Part shown: positions 41,526 through 48,562 of the stretch, one piece after another
Position numbering within the stretch: position 1 is the first letter of the stretch
How the letters are laid out: every line of letters starts with the position of its first letter
NCBI GenBank assembly: GCA_016212855.1
Contig: JACRDP010000010.1
Location: 106,954-170,953, forward strand
Origin: Elusimicrobiota bacterium
GTDB lineage: Bacteria; Elusimicrobiota; Elusimicrobia; UBA1565; UBA9628
Direction: 5' to 3'
DNA: 64,000 nucleotides
Program-made: the position numbers and the translations under genes
The notes under the pieces: model-generated
Database searches by the model: none
Told to the model about the DNA's origin: nothing
What the model saw: the letters and a program-made list of their open reading frames with translations, nothing else

Positions 41526-42230
41526 ATGATGAGCCTCGCGATTGTCGTTGCGGCGATATGGAACGTGCCGTCTGCTGCGGCGCAAACGCACCCGCAGGCC
41601 GTCTCGGCCGAGAATGTTTCGCAAGCGCCTGCGCCGTTCGCCGTGCCCGTCCATGCCGCCGCGGGTTGGGAAAAGCTGACCTATCGCCGGATTCCCCCGA
41701 ACGAGGTCGTGTTCTCGCCGGCCGGAATCGAGATCGGCGTGCGGGCGTCAGCCAGTCCTCTGATTTATCCGTTGCCGGCGCCGAGACGACTTTCGCGGGT
41801 GCGGGTGCGACTGAAGATCTCCGGGTCGCTGAAAAGCGCCGTCGAGAAAGGGAGGTGGGACGAAGACTCGCAGTTCCGGCTGGGTCTGGTCGTCAGCGGG
41901 AACAAGCGACTGTCGGGTTTGTCCAAGGCCGCGGCGCCGGCGTGGGTGAAGCGGTTGTTTTCATTGGCGCCGAGAGGCGGCGGGATCGACCGCATCGTGT
42001 TCCTGATGATGGGGCGCTCTCCGTCGAACATAGGAGACAAACGCCGTCATCCCTCTTCCGATCTCATCGAGGAGCGCATCGCCTGGTTGTCCGACGCCAA
42101 GGGCGTAAGGCTGGATCTCGACTCCGCCGTCGACCCGTCTCTGCTCGTTTCGGCCTTGTGGATCAGCGTCGACGGCGACGACACCGGCTCCGCATACGAA
42201 GTGCTCATCGAGTCGATCGAGCTGGATTAG
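41526..42230 (+). CDS. Exported DUF3047-like protein
   Basis: This 234-residue protein has a signal peptide (MMSLAIVVAAIWNVPSAAAQ) and a single beta-rich domain: 'WEKLTYRRIPPNEVVFSPAG', 'RRLSRVRVRLKISGSLKSAV', 'EDSQFRLGLVVSGNKRLSG', 'RIVFLMMGRSPSNIGDKRRH' and 'SALWISVDGDDTGSAYEVLI'. The pattern recalls DUF3047 exported sandwiches, without certainty. It follows the cyclase by 17 bp and ends before the mercury promoter, so it closes the msrAB-sigma::Omp85-cyclase series. Confidence 0.6.
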   Translation: MMSLAIVVAAIWNVPSAAAQTHPQAVSAENVSQAPAPFAVPVHAAAGWEKLTYRRIPPNEVVFSPAGIEIGVRASASPLIYPLPAPRRLSRVRVRLKISGSLKSAVEKGRWDEDSQFRLGLVVSGNKRLSGLSKAAAPAWVKRLFSLAPRGGGIDRIVFLMMGRSPSNIGDKRRHPSSDLIEERIAWLSDAKGVRLDLDSAVDPSLLVSALWISVDGDDTGSAYEVLIESIELD

Positions 42231-42287
42231 CGGTTTCGTACCTATTCGAGACGCGCTAACTCCATCCCGTCCGCCACCGCGCGCCAC

Positions 42288-42319
42288 TTGACTCCATACC
42301 TGGGTATAGGGTCTATACT
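42288..42319 (+). promoter_or_regulatory. MerR-type operator-promoter of the mercury operon
   Basis: TTGACT (42288-42293) and TATACT (42314-42319) are separated by 20 bp, the over-long spacer that MerR-family activators untwist. The spacer contains the dyad ATACC-TG-GGTAT (42296-42307). TTGACTCC-x-TAC-x-TG-x-GTA closely follows the known mer operator. Transcription would start within a base or two of the merR ATG (42326), giving a leaderless message. Confidence 0.8.
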
Positions 42320-42325
42320 GAGGGC

Positions 42326-42739
42326 ATGGGCAGCGCGACGAAGAAATATCTGACGGTGGGGAAGGTGGCCCGGCAGGCCGGGGTCAACCTGCAGACCGTT
42401 CTCTATTACGAGCGGCGGAGATTGCTGCTGCCTGTCCGGCGCTCCGGCTCCGGCTACCGTTTATACGCGCCGGAGACCGTGCGGGTCATCCGCTTTATTA
42501 AGAATGCCCAGGCGTTGGGCTTTACGCTCGACGAGGTCGCCAAGCTTCTGCGGCTGCGAGTCAACCATCGCAGCCAATGCGAGTCGGTCAAGCGGCAAGC
42601 CCGAGCGCGGCTGGAGATGGTGCATGAGAAGATCGCGGGGTTGAGGGCGATGGAGAGGACTTTGCGGCGGCTGCTCAAGACTTGCGCGGCGCGCGGCACC
42701 ACGGACTCATGCCCGATCCTGGAAAGTCTTGGGAGGTAG
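42326..42739 (+). CDS. merR: Mercury-responsive regulator MerR
   Basis: This 137-residue MerR-family activator has the winged HTH 'LTVGKVARQAGVNLQTVLYY', a dimerisation helix, and the three cysteines that define Hg(II) sensors: 'RSQCESV', 'LKTCAARG' and 'TDSCPILESL', matching C82, C117 and C126 of Tn501 MerR by position. It therefore should sense Hg(II) rather than Cu or Zn. It is transcribed from the operator immediately upstream in the same direction as the structural genes, a Gram-positive-like layout instead of the divergent one of Tn501. Confidence 0.9.
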   Translation: MGSATKKYLTVGKVARQAGVNLQTVLYYERRRLLLPVRRSGSGYRLYAPETVRVIRFIKNAQALGFTLDEVAKLLRLRVNHRSQCESVKRQARARLEMVHEKIAGLRAMERTLRRLLKTCAARGTTDSCPILESLGR

Positions 42740-42743
42740 CGCT

Positions 42744-43331
42744 ATGGATAGGAAATTGGCGGGACTGGCGGCCCTGGCCTCGGCCGGGCTCGCGTCCATC
42801 TGCTGCCTCGGGCCGCTCGTCGTGACGGGCCTGGGGTTGGGAAGCCTGGGGCTGGCGGCGGGCTTGACCAAGTATCGGCCTCTCTTCCTGGCTCTGAGCG
42901 GCGTCGTCCTCGCCGTCGCTTTCTACCTCGCCTATCGGAAGCGTTCCGTGACATGCGCCGACGGCAGCTGCGAGTTCCACTCGGGAAGCCGGGCGATGAA
43001 GGCCGGCGTTTGGACGGTGGCGGCGCTGGCGGCGATTCTGGCGACTTTCCCGAGTTGGTCGGGGCACTTCATCTCGGGGGATACCGCCGCCGTTCCGGCT
43101 GGCGCTCAAGTCCTGTCGCTGAAAATCGCAGGCATGGATTGCGCGGCCTGCACCGTGGCGATCAAGCAGTCGGTGGAAAAAGTGCCGGGTGTTCTCTCCG
43201 CGGACATAGACTTTTCCCGTGGGCAGGCGACCGTCGTTTCGGACGGCAAGGCCGACCCCGAAGCCGTGATTCGGGCCGTGGCGACCGCTGGATACAAGGC
43301 CGAATTAATCAATGGAGGCGGTCATGAGTAA
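42744..43331 (+). CDS. merTP: MerT-MerP fusion mercuric ion transporter
   Basis: This 195-residue protein has MerT-like membrane helices with the Cys pair 'ASICCLGPLVVTGLGLGSLG' (residues 20-21), a loop with 'CADGSC', and a further TM near residues 90-110. A C-terminal heavy-metal-associated domain carries 'KIAGMDCAACTVAIKQSVEK' (C-x2-C). MerT/MerP fusions import Hg(II) from the periplasm for reduction. GGGAGG is 7 bases before ATG 42744. It overlaps the next gene by 8 bp. Confidence 0.85.
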   Translation: MDRKLAGLAALASAGLASICCLGPLVVTGLGLGSLGLAAGLTKYRPLFLALSGVVLAVAFYLAYRKRSVTCADGSCEFHSGSRAMKAGVWTVAALAAILATFPSWSGHFISGDTAAVPAGAQVLSLKIAGMDCAACTVAIKQSVEKVPGVLSADIDFSRGQATVVSDGKADPEAVIRAVATAGYKAELINGGGHE

Positions 43332-43800
43332 CTCGGATGAGCACGCAACGTGCTGTCGTCTTCCGGCCGTCGCCCTTACCTGTCCCATCTGCAAGAAGCA
43401 GGGCCGGAAGGTGGGGGAAGTAACCTTGGATCAACACCTGGCTCCGGTCGCCCGCGCTCGATTCGATAGTGAGGCGGGCTTCTGCCCAAATCCGGTTTGC
43501 GAGGTCGTGTACTTCAACGGCGCGACTATCGTCCGCAAGGGCGAGACAGTGCAGGCGGTCACGCAGAAGGACCTGCGCGACGAGGTGTTCGTCTGCTACT
43601 GCTTCGAGCACACGCGCGGAGATTTGCGGCGCGATTTGACGCTGAAGGGCGTGACGGACATCCCGGATTTGATCAAGCAGGGGATCAAGGAGGGGCGTTG
43701 CGATTGCGCGCGGAGGAATCCGCAGGGTGCGTGCTGCCTGGGCAACGTCGCGGAAGCGATCAATGAAATCAAACGGCGTCCGCTTTCGAGACCATCATGA
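43324..43800 (+). CDS. CopZ-like 2Fe-2S/zinc-binding protein
   Basis: This 158-residue Cys-rich protein has 'ATCCRLPAVALTCPICKKQG', 'GFCPNPVCEVVYFNGATIV', 'VFVCYCFEHTRGDLRRDL' and 'EGRCDCARRNPQGACCLGNV'. This fits the N-terminal [2Fe-2S]/zinc domain of the Archaeoglobus CopZ type (Csac_0668/DUF family), here without the HMA domain. ATG 43324 is chosen because GGAGG (43314-43318) lies six bases upstream; ATG 43312 would contain it. In the operon it could pass Hg or Cu between MerTP and a partner or supply electrons. Confidence 0.8.
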   Translation: MSNSDEHATCCRLPAVALTCPICKKQGRKVGEVTLDQHLAPVARARFDSEAGFCPNPVCEVVYFNGATIVRKGETVQAVTQKDLRDEVFVCYCFEHTRGDLRRDLTLKGVTDIPDLIKQGIKEGRCDCARRNPQGACCLGNVAEAINEIKRRPLSRPS

Positions 43801-44126
43801 AACCGCTTTTCAGAATTCTCGCGGCGGCGTTGGCTTTGCACCTGTTTTCCCCGGCGGCTCAAGCGGAATCAGCCAAGCTCTCCGGGGCGGTGATTGTCCG
43901 TATCAAAGGCATGAGTTGCCCGATGTGCACCTTCGGCTTCAAGAAGCGACTTAAGAAACTTCCTGGAGCAGAGACCGTGCGGCTCGACTATAAGGCTGGA
44001 ACGGCGCTTATCACGCTTCTGCGCGACGCCCAGATCAGCCCGGACGATATCCGCAAAGCCGTCAAGGACGCCGGATTCGAGGCGGTCGAGATCGGTTCTG
44101 TCATACGGTCGACGCAGTCGCGATAG
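43797..44126 (+). CDS. Periplasmic MerP-like heavy-metal-binding protein
   Basis: This 109-residue protein has a signal peptide (to about residue 23) and an HMA fold with 'VRIKGMSCPMCTFGFKKRLK' (C-x2-C, about residues 40-43). It starts at an ATGA overlap with the CopZ-like gene and is the last gene of the MerR-controlled run. It is a second MerP-like carrier in addition to the domain fused to MerT. Confidence 0.85.
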   Translation: MKPLFRILAAALALHLFSPAAQAESAKLSGAVIVRIKGMSCPMCTFGFKKRLKKLPGAETVRLDYKAGTALITLLRDAQISPDDIRKAVKDAGFEAVEIGSVIRSTQSR

Positions 44127-44164
44127 CGCAGTCGGACGGCGACGCGACGCAGGTTCCGGGGGAA

Positions 44165-44173
44165 TGATAGAAT
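44165..44173 (+). promoter_or_regulatory. Extended -10 promoter before the ECF sigma gene
   Basis: TG-A-TAGAAT ends five bases before ATG 44179, implying a leaderless or nearly leaderless transcript. The alternative ATG at 44164 overlaps the element and is less likely. Confidence 0.45.
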
Positions 44174-44178
44174 CGGGC

Positions 44179-44763
44179 ATGGCGATTACGACGACCCGAT
44201 TGAGCATGGAAGACCTGCGCGCGCGCAAACCGGAGGCGTTGACGGCGATGGTCAACGACCACCTGCCGACTCTGCTCGCGGGCGCGCTCGCCATCGGCCT
44301 TTCCCGCGCCGACGCCGAGGAGGTCGTCCAGGAGACCTTCGTCGCCTTCCTCACTGGGCTCGATCGTTTCGAAGGGCGCTCCAGCCTGCGCACCTATTTG
44401 TTCGGCATCCTCTACCATAAAGCGTCGAACCTGCGCGCCAAGGCGCGGCGGGAAGAGGGCTCGGACGACATCGAGGCGGTCGTCGGCGCGCGCTTCAACG
44501 AGGATGGCATGTGGTCCCGCCCTCCGCGCGGTCCCGAGGCCATGGCCCTCGACGCCGAGACCCGGCGCTGGGTGGAGAAGTGCTCGGAAGGGCTGCCGGA
44601 CGCCCAGAGGGCGGCCTTCTTCCTCAAAGAAGTCGAGGGAGAGACTCCGGAGGCGATCTGTAACGTTTTGGGCGTGAACCCGACGAACTTACGAGTGATG
44701 CTCCATCGCGCCCGCCTGAAGCTGAGAGAGTGCCTGGAGCTGAACTGGGAAAGAAACCGGTGA
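44179..44763 (+). CDS. ECF-type RNA polymerase sigma factor
   Basis: This 194-residue sigma factor has region 2 ('GLSRADAEEVVQETFVAFLT', 'FEGRSSLRTYLFGILYHKAS') and region 4 ('LPDAQRAAFFLKEVEGETPE', 'AICNVLGVNPTNLRVMLHRA'). The stop overlaps the next gene (TGATG). The following Cys/His protein is its likely anti-sigma factor. Confidence 0.9.
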   Translation: MAITTTRLSMEDLRARKPEALTAMVNDHLPTLLAGALAIGLSRADAEEVVQETFVAFLTGLDRFEGRSSLRTYLFGILYHKASNLRAKARREEGSDDIEAVVGARFNEDGMWSRPPRGPEAMALDAETRRWVEKCSEGLPDAQRAAFFLKEVEGETPEAICNVLGVNPTNLRVMLHRARLKLRECLELNWERNR

Positions 44764-45017
44764 TGAAGCTGATGATGGCGTTCATGCCCACCTGCCGCGA
44801 GGTCGCCAAGACCTTGTGCGGCGACGGTCTCGCGGCCGAGCCATGGCACCGGCGCCTTCTGATCCGTCTCCATCTCAGTCAATGCGATTTTTGCTCCCGC
44901 TTCGCCCGTCAGATGGACCGCATCTGCGAGGCGTTGAAGGCGGCCTGGTCCGCGCCTCAAGGCGACGACGTCGAGGCGTTCAAGCGGCGCGTCATCGATC
45001 GGCTGGGCCCGTCCTGA
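44763..45017 (+). CDS. Small zinc-binding anti-sigma factor (zf-HC2-like)
   Basis: This 84-residue protein has 'MPTCREVAKTLCGDGL', then 'LLIRLHLSQCDFCSRFARQM', the H-x3-C-x2-C motif of ZAS-type anti-sigma domains. No TM helix is present, so it is a cytoplasmic, possibly redox-sensitive, inhibitor of the upstream sigma factor. It overlaps the sigma stop by one base. Confidence 0.8.
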   Translation: MKLMMAFMPTCREVAKTLCGDGLAAEPWHRRLLIRLHLSQCDFCSRFARQMDRICEALKAAWSAPQGDDVEAFKRRVIDRLGPS

Positions 45018-45121
45018 TCCCCCGCTGTAACGAACCCGAGTCTCGCGACACTCACTGGCATGGGCGAGCTTATCTTCATCGTGTCCTCGGTGAGCGCCGC
45101 GGCAAACAGGGAGAAGCGGCT

Positions 45122-46414
45122 GTGAGCGTCCCGTTGTGGCTGTGGAGGCTGTCATGGCCCCTGCGCGCCAAGCTGCATCCCGGCGCCGAGATCGGAGGCT
45201 GCTTCCCCGATTTCACTTTACGCGACGGCTCCGGTCGGGAGCACTCCTTGTATGACGGAAAGCCGGGGGCGCACACCGTGCTGTGGCTGACGAACCTCTG
45301 CGAGGACTGCCGCGCGAAAATCCCGCTCCTCGAGGAGGTCCGACGCGAGTCGAACGGGCGCGTCCGCGTTCTCGCCGTCAGCATCCTGGCCGTCGACGAT
45401 CCTCTGCCTGGGCAGACCGCGCCGAAGTGCGGCTTTCCGATCCTCCTGGATCCCGCCGACGTCGTAGCACTCCGGCTCGGCCAGGCGCATCCGCCGGGCG
45501 CCTGTCCGATGCGCAACGTCTACATAGTCGATGGGCGCGGGACCATACGCTTCAAGCATCACCTCTCGGCCGTCCGGCCGGATGAGTTCCGTTCCGTCTG
45601 CAGGAAGCTGAGCGAGGCCGCGGAACGAAGTCGCCGCGAGGCGGACTCACATTCAGGAGCATCCCATATGAAGCGACCGGTCCTCTACCTGATTTTGATC
45701 CTGTCGGCGAGCGGAGTCTGCCGGGCCGCGGAATTCGACCGCGAGCGGTCGCGCTTGACAGCGACTCTCTTCGCGCATGTTCGCGAGGGTCGCGTCGATT
45801 ACGCCGGTCTTAAGAAAGACTCGGCCGGCCTGAATGCGTGGCTCGCCGCCGCCGCCAAGGCCGACGAGACCGATTTCAAGGGCTGGCCGCGTGAAGAGCG
45901 GCTGGCCTTTTTAATCAACGTGTATAACGCCGCGACCATAAGGCTCATCCTCGACCATTACCCGATCGAGTCCATCCGCAAGATCGGCCCGGTCTGGGAC
46001 CCGAACAAAGCGTGGAAGCTGCCGGCGGTCAAGCTCTGCGGCCGGATCGTCACCCTCAACGCGGTCGAGCACGAGATGATCCGGCCCGTCTACAAGGACC
46101 CGCGCGTCCACTTCGCGCTCGTCTGCGCCGCCAAGGGCTGCCCGCCCTTGCGCTCGGAAGCATACGATGGGGCGCGCCTAAACGCGCAACTCGACGACCA
46201 AGCCCGCGCGTTCCTGTCTCAGAAGGCCAAAAACGACGCCAGCCGCGCGGGCGAAACGGCCTATCTCTCTCCGATCTTCAAATGGTACATGGAGGACTTC
46301 GGTGGTTCGAAGAAGTCCGTCCTGAATTTTGTCAAGAAGTGGCTGCCGGTCGAGGACGGGTGGTCGGTGGACTGGACGGAGTACGATTGGTCGCTTAACG
46401 AGGATAAAAGATGA
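45122..46414 (+). CDS. Redoxin (AhpC/TSA-like) running in frame into DUF547
   Basis: From GTG 45122 (GGGAGA upstream), a ~175-residue thioredoxin-fold protein ('IGGCFPDFTLRDGSGREHSL', 'LWLTNLCEDCRAKIPLLEEV' with C-x2-C, 'NVYIVDGRGTIRFKHHLSAV') has no stop codon. It continues through 'READSHSGASH' into the signal peptide and DUF547 domain of the next protein. Topologically, a cytoplasmic redoxin anchored by one helix with a periplasmic DUF547 is possible. However, AGGAG (about 45656-45660) before ATG 45668 suggests DUF547 is also, or only, made separately. Confidence 0.6.
   Translation: MSVPLWLWRLSWPLRAKLHPGAEIGGCFPDFTLRDGSGREHSLYDGKPGAHTVLWLTNLCEDCRAKIPLLEEVRRESNGRVRVLAVSILAVDDPLPGQTAPKCGFPILLDPADVVALRLGQAHPPGACPMRNVYIVDGRGTIRFKHHLSAVRPDEFRSVCRKLSEAAERSRREADSHSGASHMKRPVLYLILILSASGVCRAAEFDRERSRLTATLFAHVREGRVDYAGLKKDSAGLNAWLAAAAKADETDFKGWPREERLAFLINVYNAATIRLILDHYPIESIRKIGPVWDPNKAWKLPAVKLCGRIVTLNAVEHEMIRPVYKDPRVHFALVCAAKGCPPLRSEAYDGARLNAQLDDQARAFLSQKAKNDASRAGETAYLSPIFKWYMEDFGGSKKSVLNFVKKWLPVEDGWSVDWTEYDWSLNEDKR
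45668..46414 (+). CDS. Exported DUF547 protein
   Basis: This 248-residue protein starts at ATG 45668 inside the same frame as the redoxin, with AGGAG upstream and a signal peptide 'MKRPVLYLILILSASGVCRA'. The DUF547 domain is clear: 'RVDYAGLKKDSAGLNAWLAA', 'REERLAFLINVYNAATIRLI', 'ILDHYPIESIRKIG', 'TLNAVEHEMIRPVYKDPRVH' and 'FALVCAAKGCPPLRSEAYDG'. DUF547 genes are often found beside TVP38 and pyridine-nucleotide-disulfide oxidoreductase genes, as here. The biochemical function is unknown, although a papain-like/thiol fold has been suggested for the family. Confidence 0.8.
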   Translation: MKRPVLYLILILSASGVCRAAEFDRERSRLTATLFAHVREGRVDYAGLKKDSAGLNAWLAAAAKADETDFKGWPREERLAFLINVYNAATIRLILDHYPIESIRKIGPVWDPNKAWKLPAVKLCGRIVTLNAVEHEMIRPVYKDPRVHFALVCAAKGCPPLRSEAYDGARLNAQLDDQARAFLSQKAKNDASRAGETAYLSPIFKWYMEDFGGSKKSVLNFVKKWLPVEDGWSVDWTEYDWSLNEDKR

Positions 46415-47034
46415 GAGAGTTCCTGGCGTCGGCGCTGGCCTGGACGGCCGCTGCCGGCCTCGCCGGCCAGGCGGCCTTCGTGGGGCTCTATGTCCTTGCC
46501 TGCGTGGCCTTTCTACCGGGCTCGGTGCTGACCTTGGGAGCCGGGGCCGCTTTCGGACTCTGGAAGGGGTTCGTTCTCGTCTCCATCGGTTCGACCGTGG
46601 GCGCCTGGGCCTCGTTCCTCGTCGGCCGCTATCTTATGCGCGATTGGGTGTCGCGGCGCTTGGAAAAAGTCCCCGCGTTCGCCGCGGTCGCCGGGGCCGT
46701 CGGCCAGGAAGGCTGGAAGGTCGTGTTCCTGACGCGGCTGTCGCCGGTGCTGCCGTTCAACCTGCTCAATTACGGCTACGGCCTGACTACGGTCGGCGCG
46801 GGCGAGTACGCGCTCGCGTCCTGGATCGGGATGATGCCCGGGACCTTCTTATACGTCTATCTCGGCGCCGCGGCCGGCGAGGCCGCGCGAGGCGGCTCTC
46901 GCGCGCGCTCTCCCGCCGAATGGGCGCTGTACGGCGCGGGGCTGGCCGCCACCGCCGTCGCGGCTTGGTTGGTCGGCCGGACCGCCAAGCGCGCGTTGTC
47001 CGCCACGGTCCCGATGGATCAAAAGGAGAACTGA
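46411..47034 (+). CDS. TVP38/TMEM64 family membrane protein
   Basis: This 207-residue protein has about five TM helices and the VTT-domain pattern 'ACVAFLPGSVLTLGAGAAFG', 'VSIGSTVGAWASFLVGRYLM', 'VFLTRLSPVLPFNLLNYGYG' and 'SWIGMMPGTFLYVYLG'. Related proteins influence membrane lipid distribution or, in selenium/mercury contexts, ion movement. The ATGA overlap with DUF547 and direct abutment with the oxidoreductase indicate one operon. Confidence 0.9.
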   Translation: MREFLASALAWTAAAGLAGQAAFVGLYVLACVAFLPGSVLTLGAGAAFGLWKGFVLVSIGSTVGAWASFLVGRYLMRDWVSRRLEKVPAFAAVAGAVGQEGWKVVFLTRLSPVLPFNLLNYGYGLTTVGAGEYALASWIGMMPGTFLYVYLGAAAGEAARGGSRARSPAEWALYGAGLAATAVAAWLVGRTAKRALSATVPMDQKEN

Positions 47035-48552
47035 ATGTCGAACGAACTGATCTCACCCATGGACGAGCACAACCGCAAGCTGCTGTCCAACGTCCATCCG
47101 CCGGACTGGGTGAACCCCGAGCCCTCGGGCCGCTACAATCTCGTCGTCATCGGCGGGGGGACGGCGGGCCTCGTCACCGCCATCGGCGCGGCCGGGCTGG
47201 GCGCCAAGGTCGCCTTGATCGAGAGGCACCTGATGGGCGGCGACTGCCTCAATGTGGGCTGCGTGCCGTCCAAGGCGTTGATCCGCGCCTCGCGTGCCGT
47301 CGCCCAGGTTCGCGCCGCGGGCGAATTCGGAGTCAAAGTGCCGGACGGCGTGAGCGTGGATTTTCCGGCGGTGATGGAGCGCCTGCGCCGCTTGCGCGCG
47401 GAGATCAGCACGAACGACTCGGCGGCGCGTTTCAAAAAGCTGGGGGTGGACGTGTTCGTCGGCCAAGGCCGCTTTACGGGCTCCGACAGTGTCGAGGTCG
47501 GAGGGAAGACCTTGCGCTTCGCCAAAGCCGTGATCGCCACGGGGGCTCGCGCCGTCACCTTGCCCATTCCGGGCCTCAAGGAGGCCGGGGCGCTCACCAA
47601 CGAGACGGTATTCAACCTGACCGAACTCCCCAAGCGCCTGCTCGTCATCGGCGCCGGTCCGATCGGCGTGGAGATGGCGCAGGCCTTCGCGCGCTTCGGC
47701 TCGCAGGTGACCTTGTTCGAGGCCATGCACGGCATTTTAACGCGCGAGGACCAGGACGCGGCGGAGATCGTGCGCAAGTCCCTCGACCGGGACAAGGTCG
47801 ACTTCTTGTGCTGCGTCGACATCGAGCGCGTGGAGCGTTCGGGCGCCGTGAGCACGGTTCGATTCAAGAGCAAGCACGGGCCTTCCGGCGTGAAGGAATT
47901 CGACGCGATCCTGGTCGGCGTCGGCCGCGCGCCCAACATCGAGGACCTCGATCTCGACAAGGTCGGCGTGGAGTATGACAAGTCCGGCGTCAAGGTCGAC
48001 GATCATCTGCGCACCGCCAACCCGAGGATCTACGCCGCCGGCGACATCTGCTTGGCGCCCAAGTTCACCCATACCGCGGACTTCTCGGCGCGCATCGTCA
48101 TCCAGAACGCGCTGTTCATGGGCCGCAAGCGCTTCAGCGCGTTGACCATCCCTTGGTGCACCTATACCGACCCGGAGATCGCCCATGTCGGGATGTATGA
48201 GAAGGAGGCATTGGCGAAGGGACTTAAGGTCAGGACCTTCATCCAGAAACTCGACGAGGTCGATCGCGCGATTCTCGATGGCGAGAGCGAGGGTTTCGTG
48301 AAGGTCATGGTGGAGGACGGCGGCGATAAAATCCTCGGAGCCACCATCGTGGCCGCGCACGCGGGAGATATGATCAGCGAGATCTCCGTCGCGATGAACA
48401 ACGGCGTGGGGCTTTCCGGCATCGGGGCGACCATCCATCCTTACCCGACCCAGGCCGAAGCCGTGCGCAAGCTCGGCGACGCCTACAACCGCACGCGCTT
48501 GACGCCGCTGGCCAAGTCCGCGCTCGGCGCCTGGCTCAACTGGAGCCGCTGA
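47035..48552 (+). CDS. FAD-dependent pyridine nucleotide-disulfide oxidoreductase, MercA-like without C-terminal cysteines
   Basis: This 505-residue flavoprotein has 'YNLVVIGGGTAGLVTAIGAA' (FAD), the redox disulfide 'MGGDCLNVGCVPSKALIRAS', an NAD(P) site 'RLLVIGAGPIGVEMAQAFAR', 'RIYAAGDICLAPKFTHTADF' and the C-terminal dyad region 'ATIHPYPTQAEAVRKLGDAY'. It ends 'LGAWLNWSR' and lacks both the N-terminal HMA domain and the C-terminal Cys pair required for Hg delivery in MerA. It belongs to the oxidoreductase type found with TVP38 and DUF547. A true mercuric reductase activity is therefore unlikely, although the mer genes are 3 kb away. Confidence 0.85.
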   Translation: MSNELISPMDEHNRKLLSNVHPPDWVNPEPSGRYNLVVIGGGTAGLVTAIGAAGLGAKVALIERHLMGGDCLNVGCVPSKALIRASRAVAQVRAAGEFGVKVPDGVSVDFPAVMERLRRLRAEISTNDSAARFKKLGVDVFVGQGRFTGSDSVEVGGKTLRFAKAVIATGARAVTLPIPGLKEAGALTNETVFNLTELPKRLLVIGAGPIGVEMAQAFARFGSQVTLFEAMHGILTREDQDAAEIVRKSLDRDKVDFLCCVDIERVERSGAVSTVRFKSKHGPSGVKEFDAILVGVGRAPNIEDLDLDKVGVEYDKSGVKVDDHLRTANPRIYAAGDICLAPKFTHTADFSARIVIQNALFMGRKRFSALTIPWCTYTDPEIAHVGMYEKEALAKGLKVRTFIQKLDEVDRAILDGESEGFVKVMVEDGGDKILGATIVAAHAGDMISEISVAMNNGVGLSGIGATIHPYPTQAEAVRKLGDAYNRTRLTPLAKSALGAWLNWSR

Positions 48553-48562
48553 GGGATACCTC

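Noticed and set aside
44816-46414. A 532-residue protein starting inside the anti-sigma gene
   Set aside because: The first ~100 codons are out-of-frame readings of the anti-sigma gene and intergenic DNA. The recognisable redoxin starts at GTG 45122.
47035-48552. Calling the oxidoreductase merA
   Set aside because: It lacks the HMA domain and the C-terminal cysteine pair of mercuric reductase.
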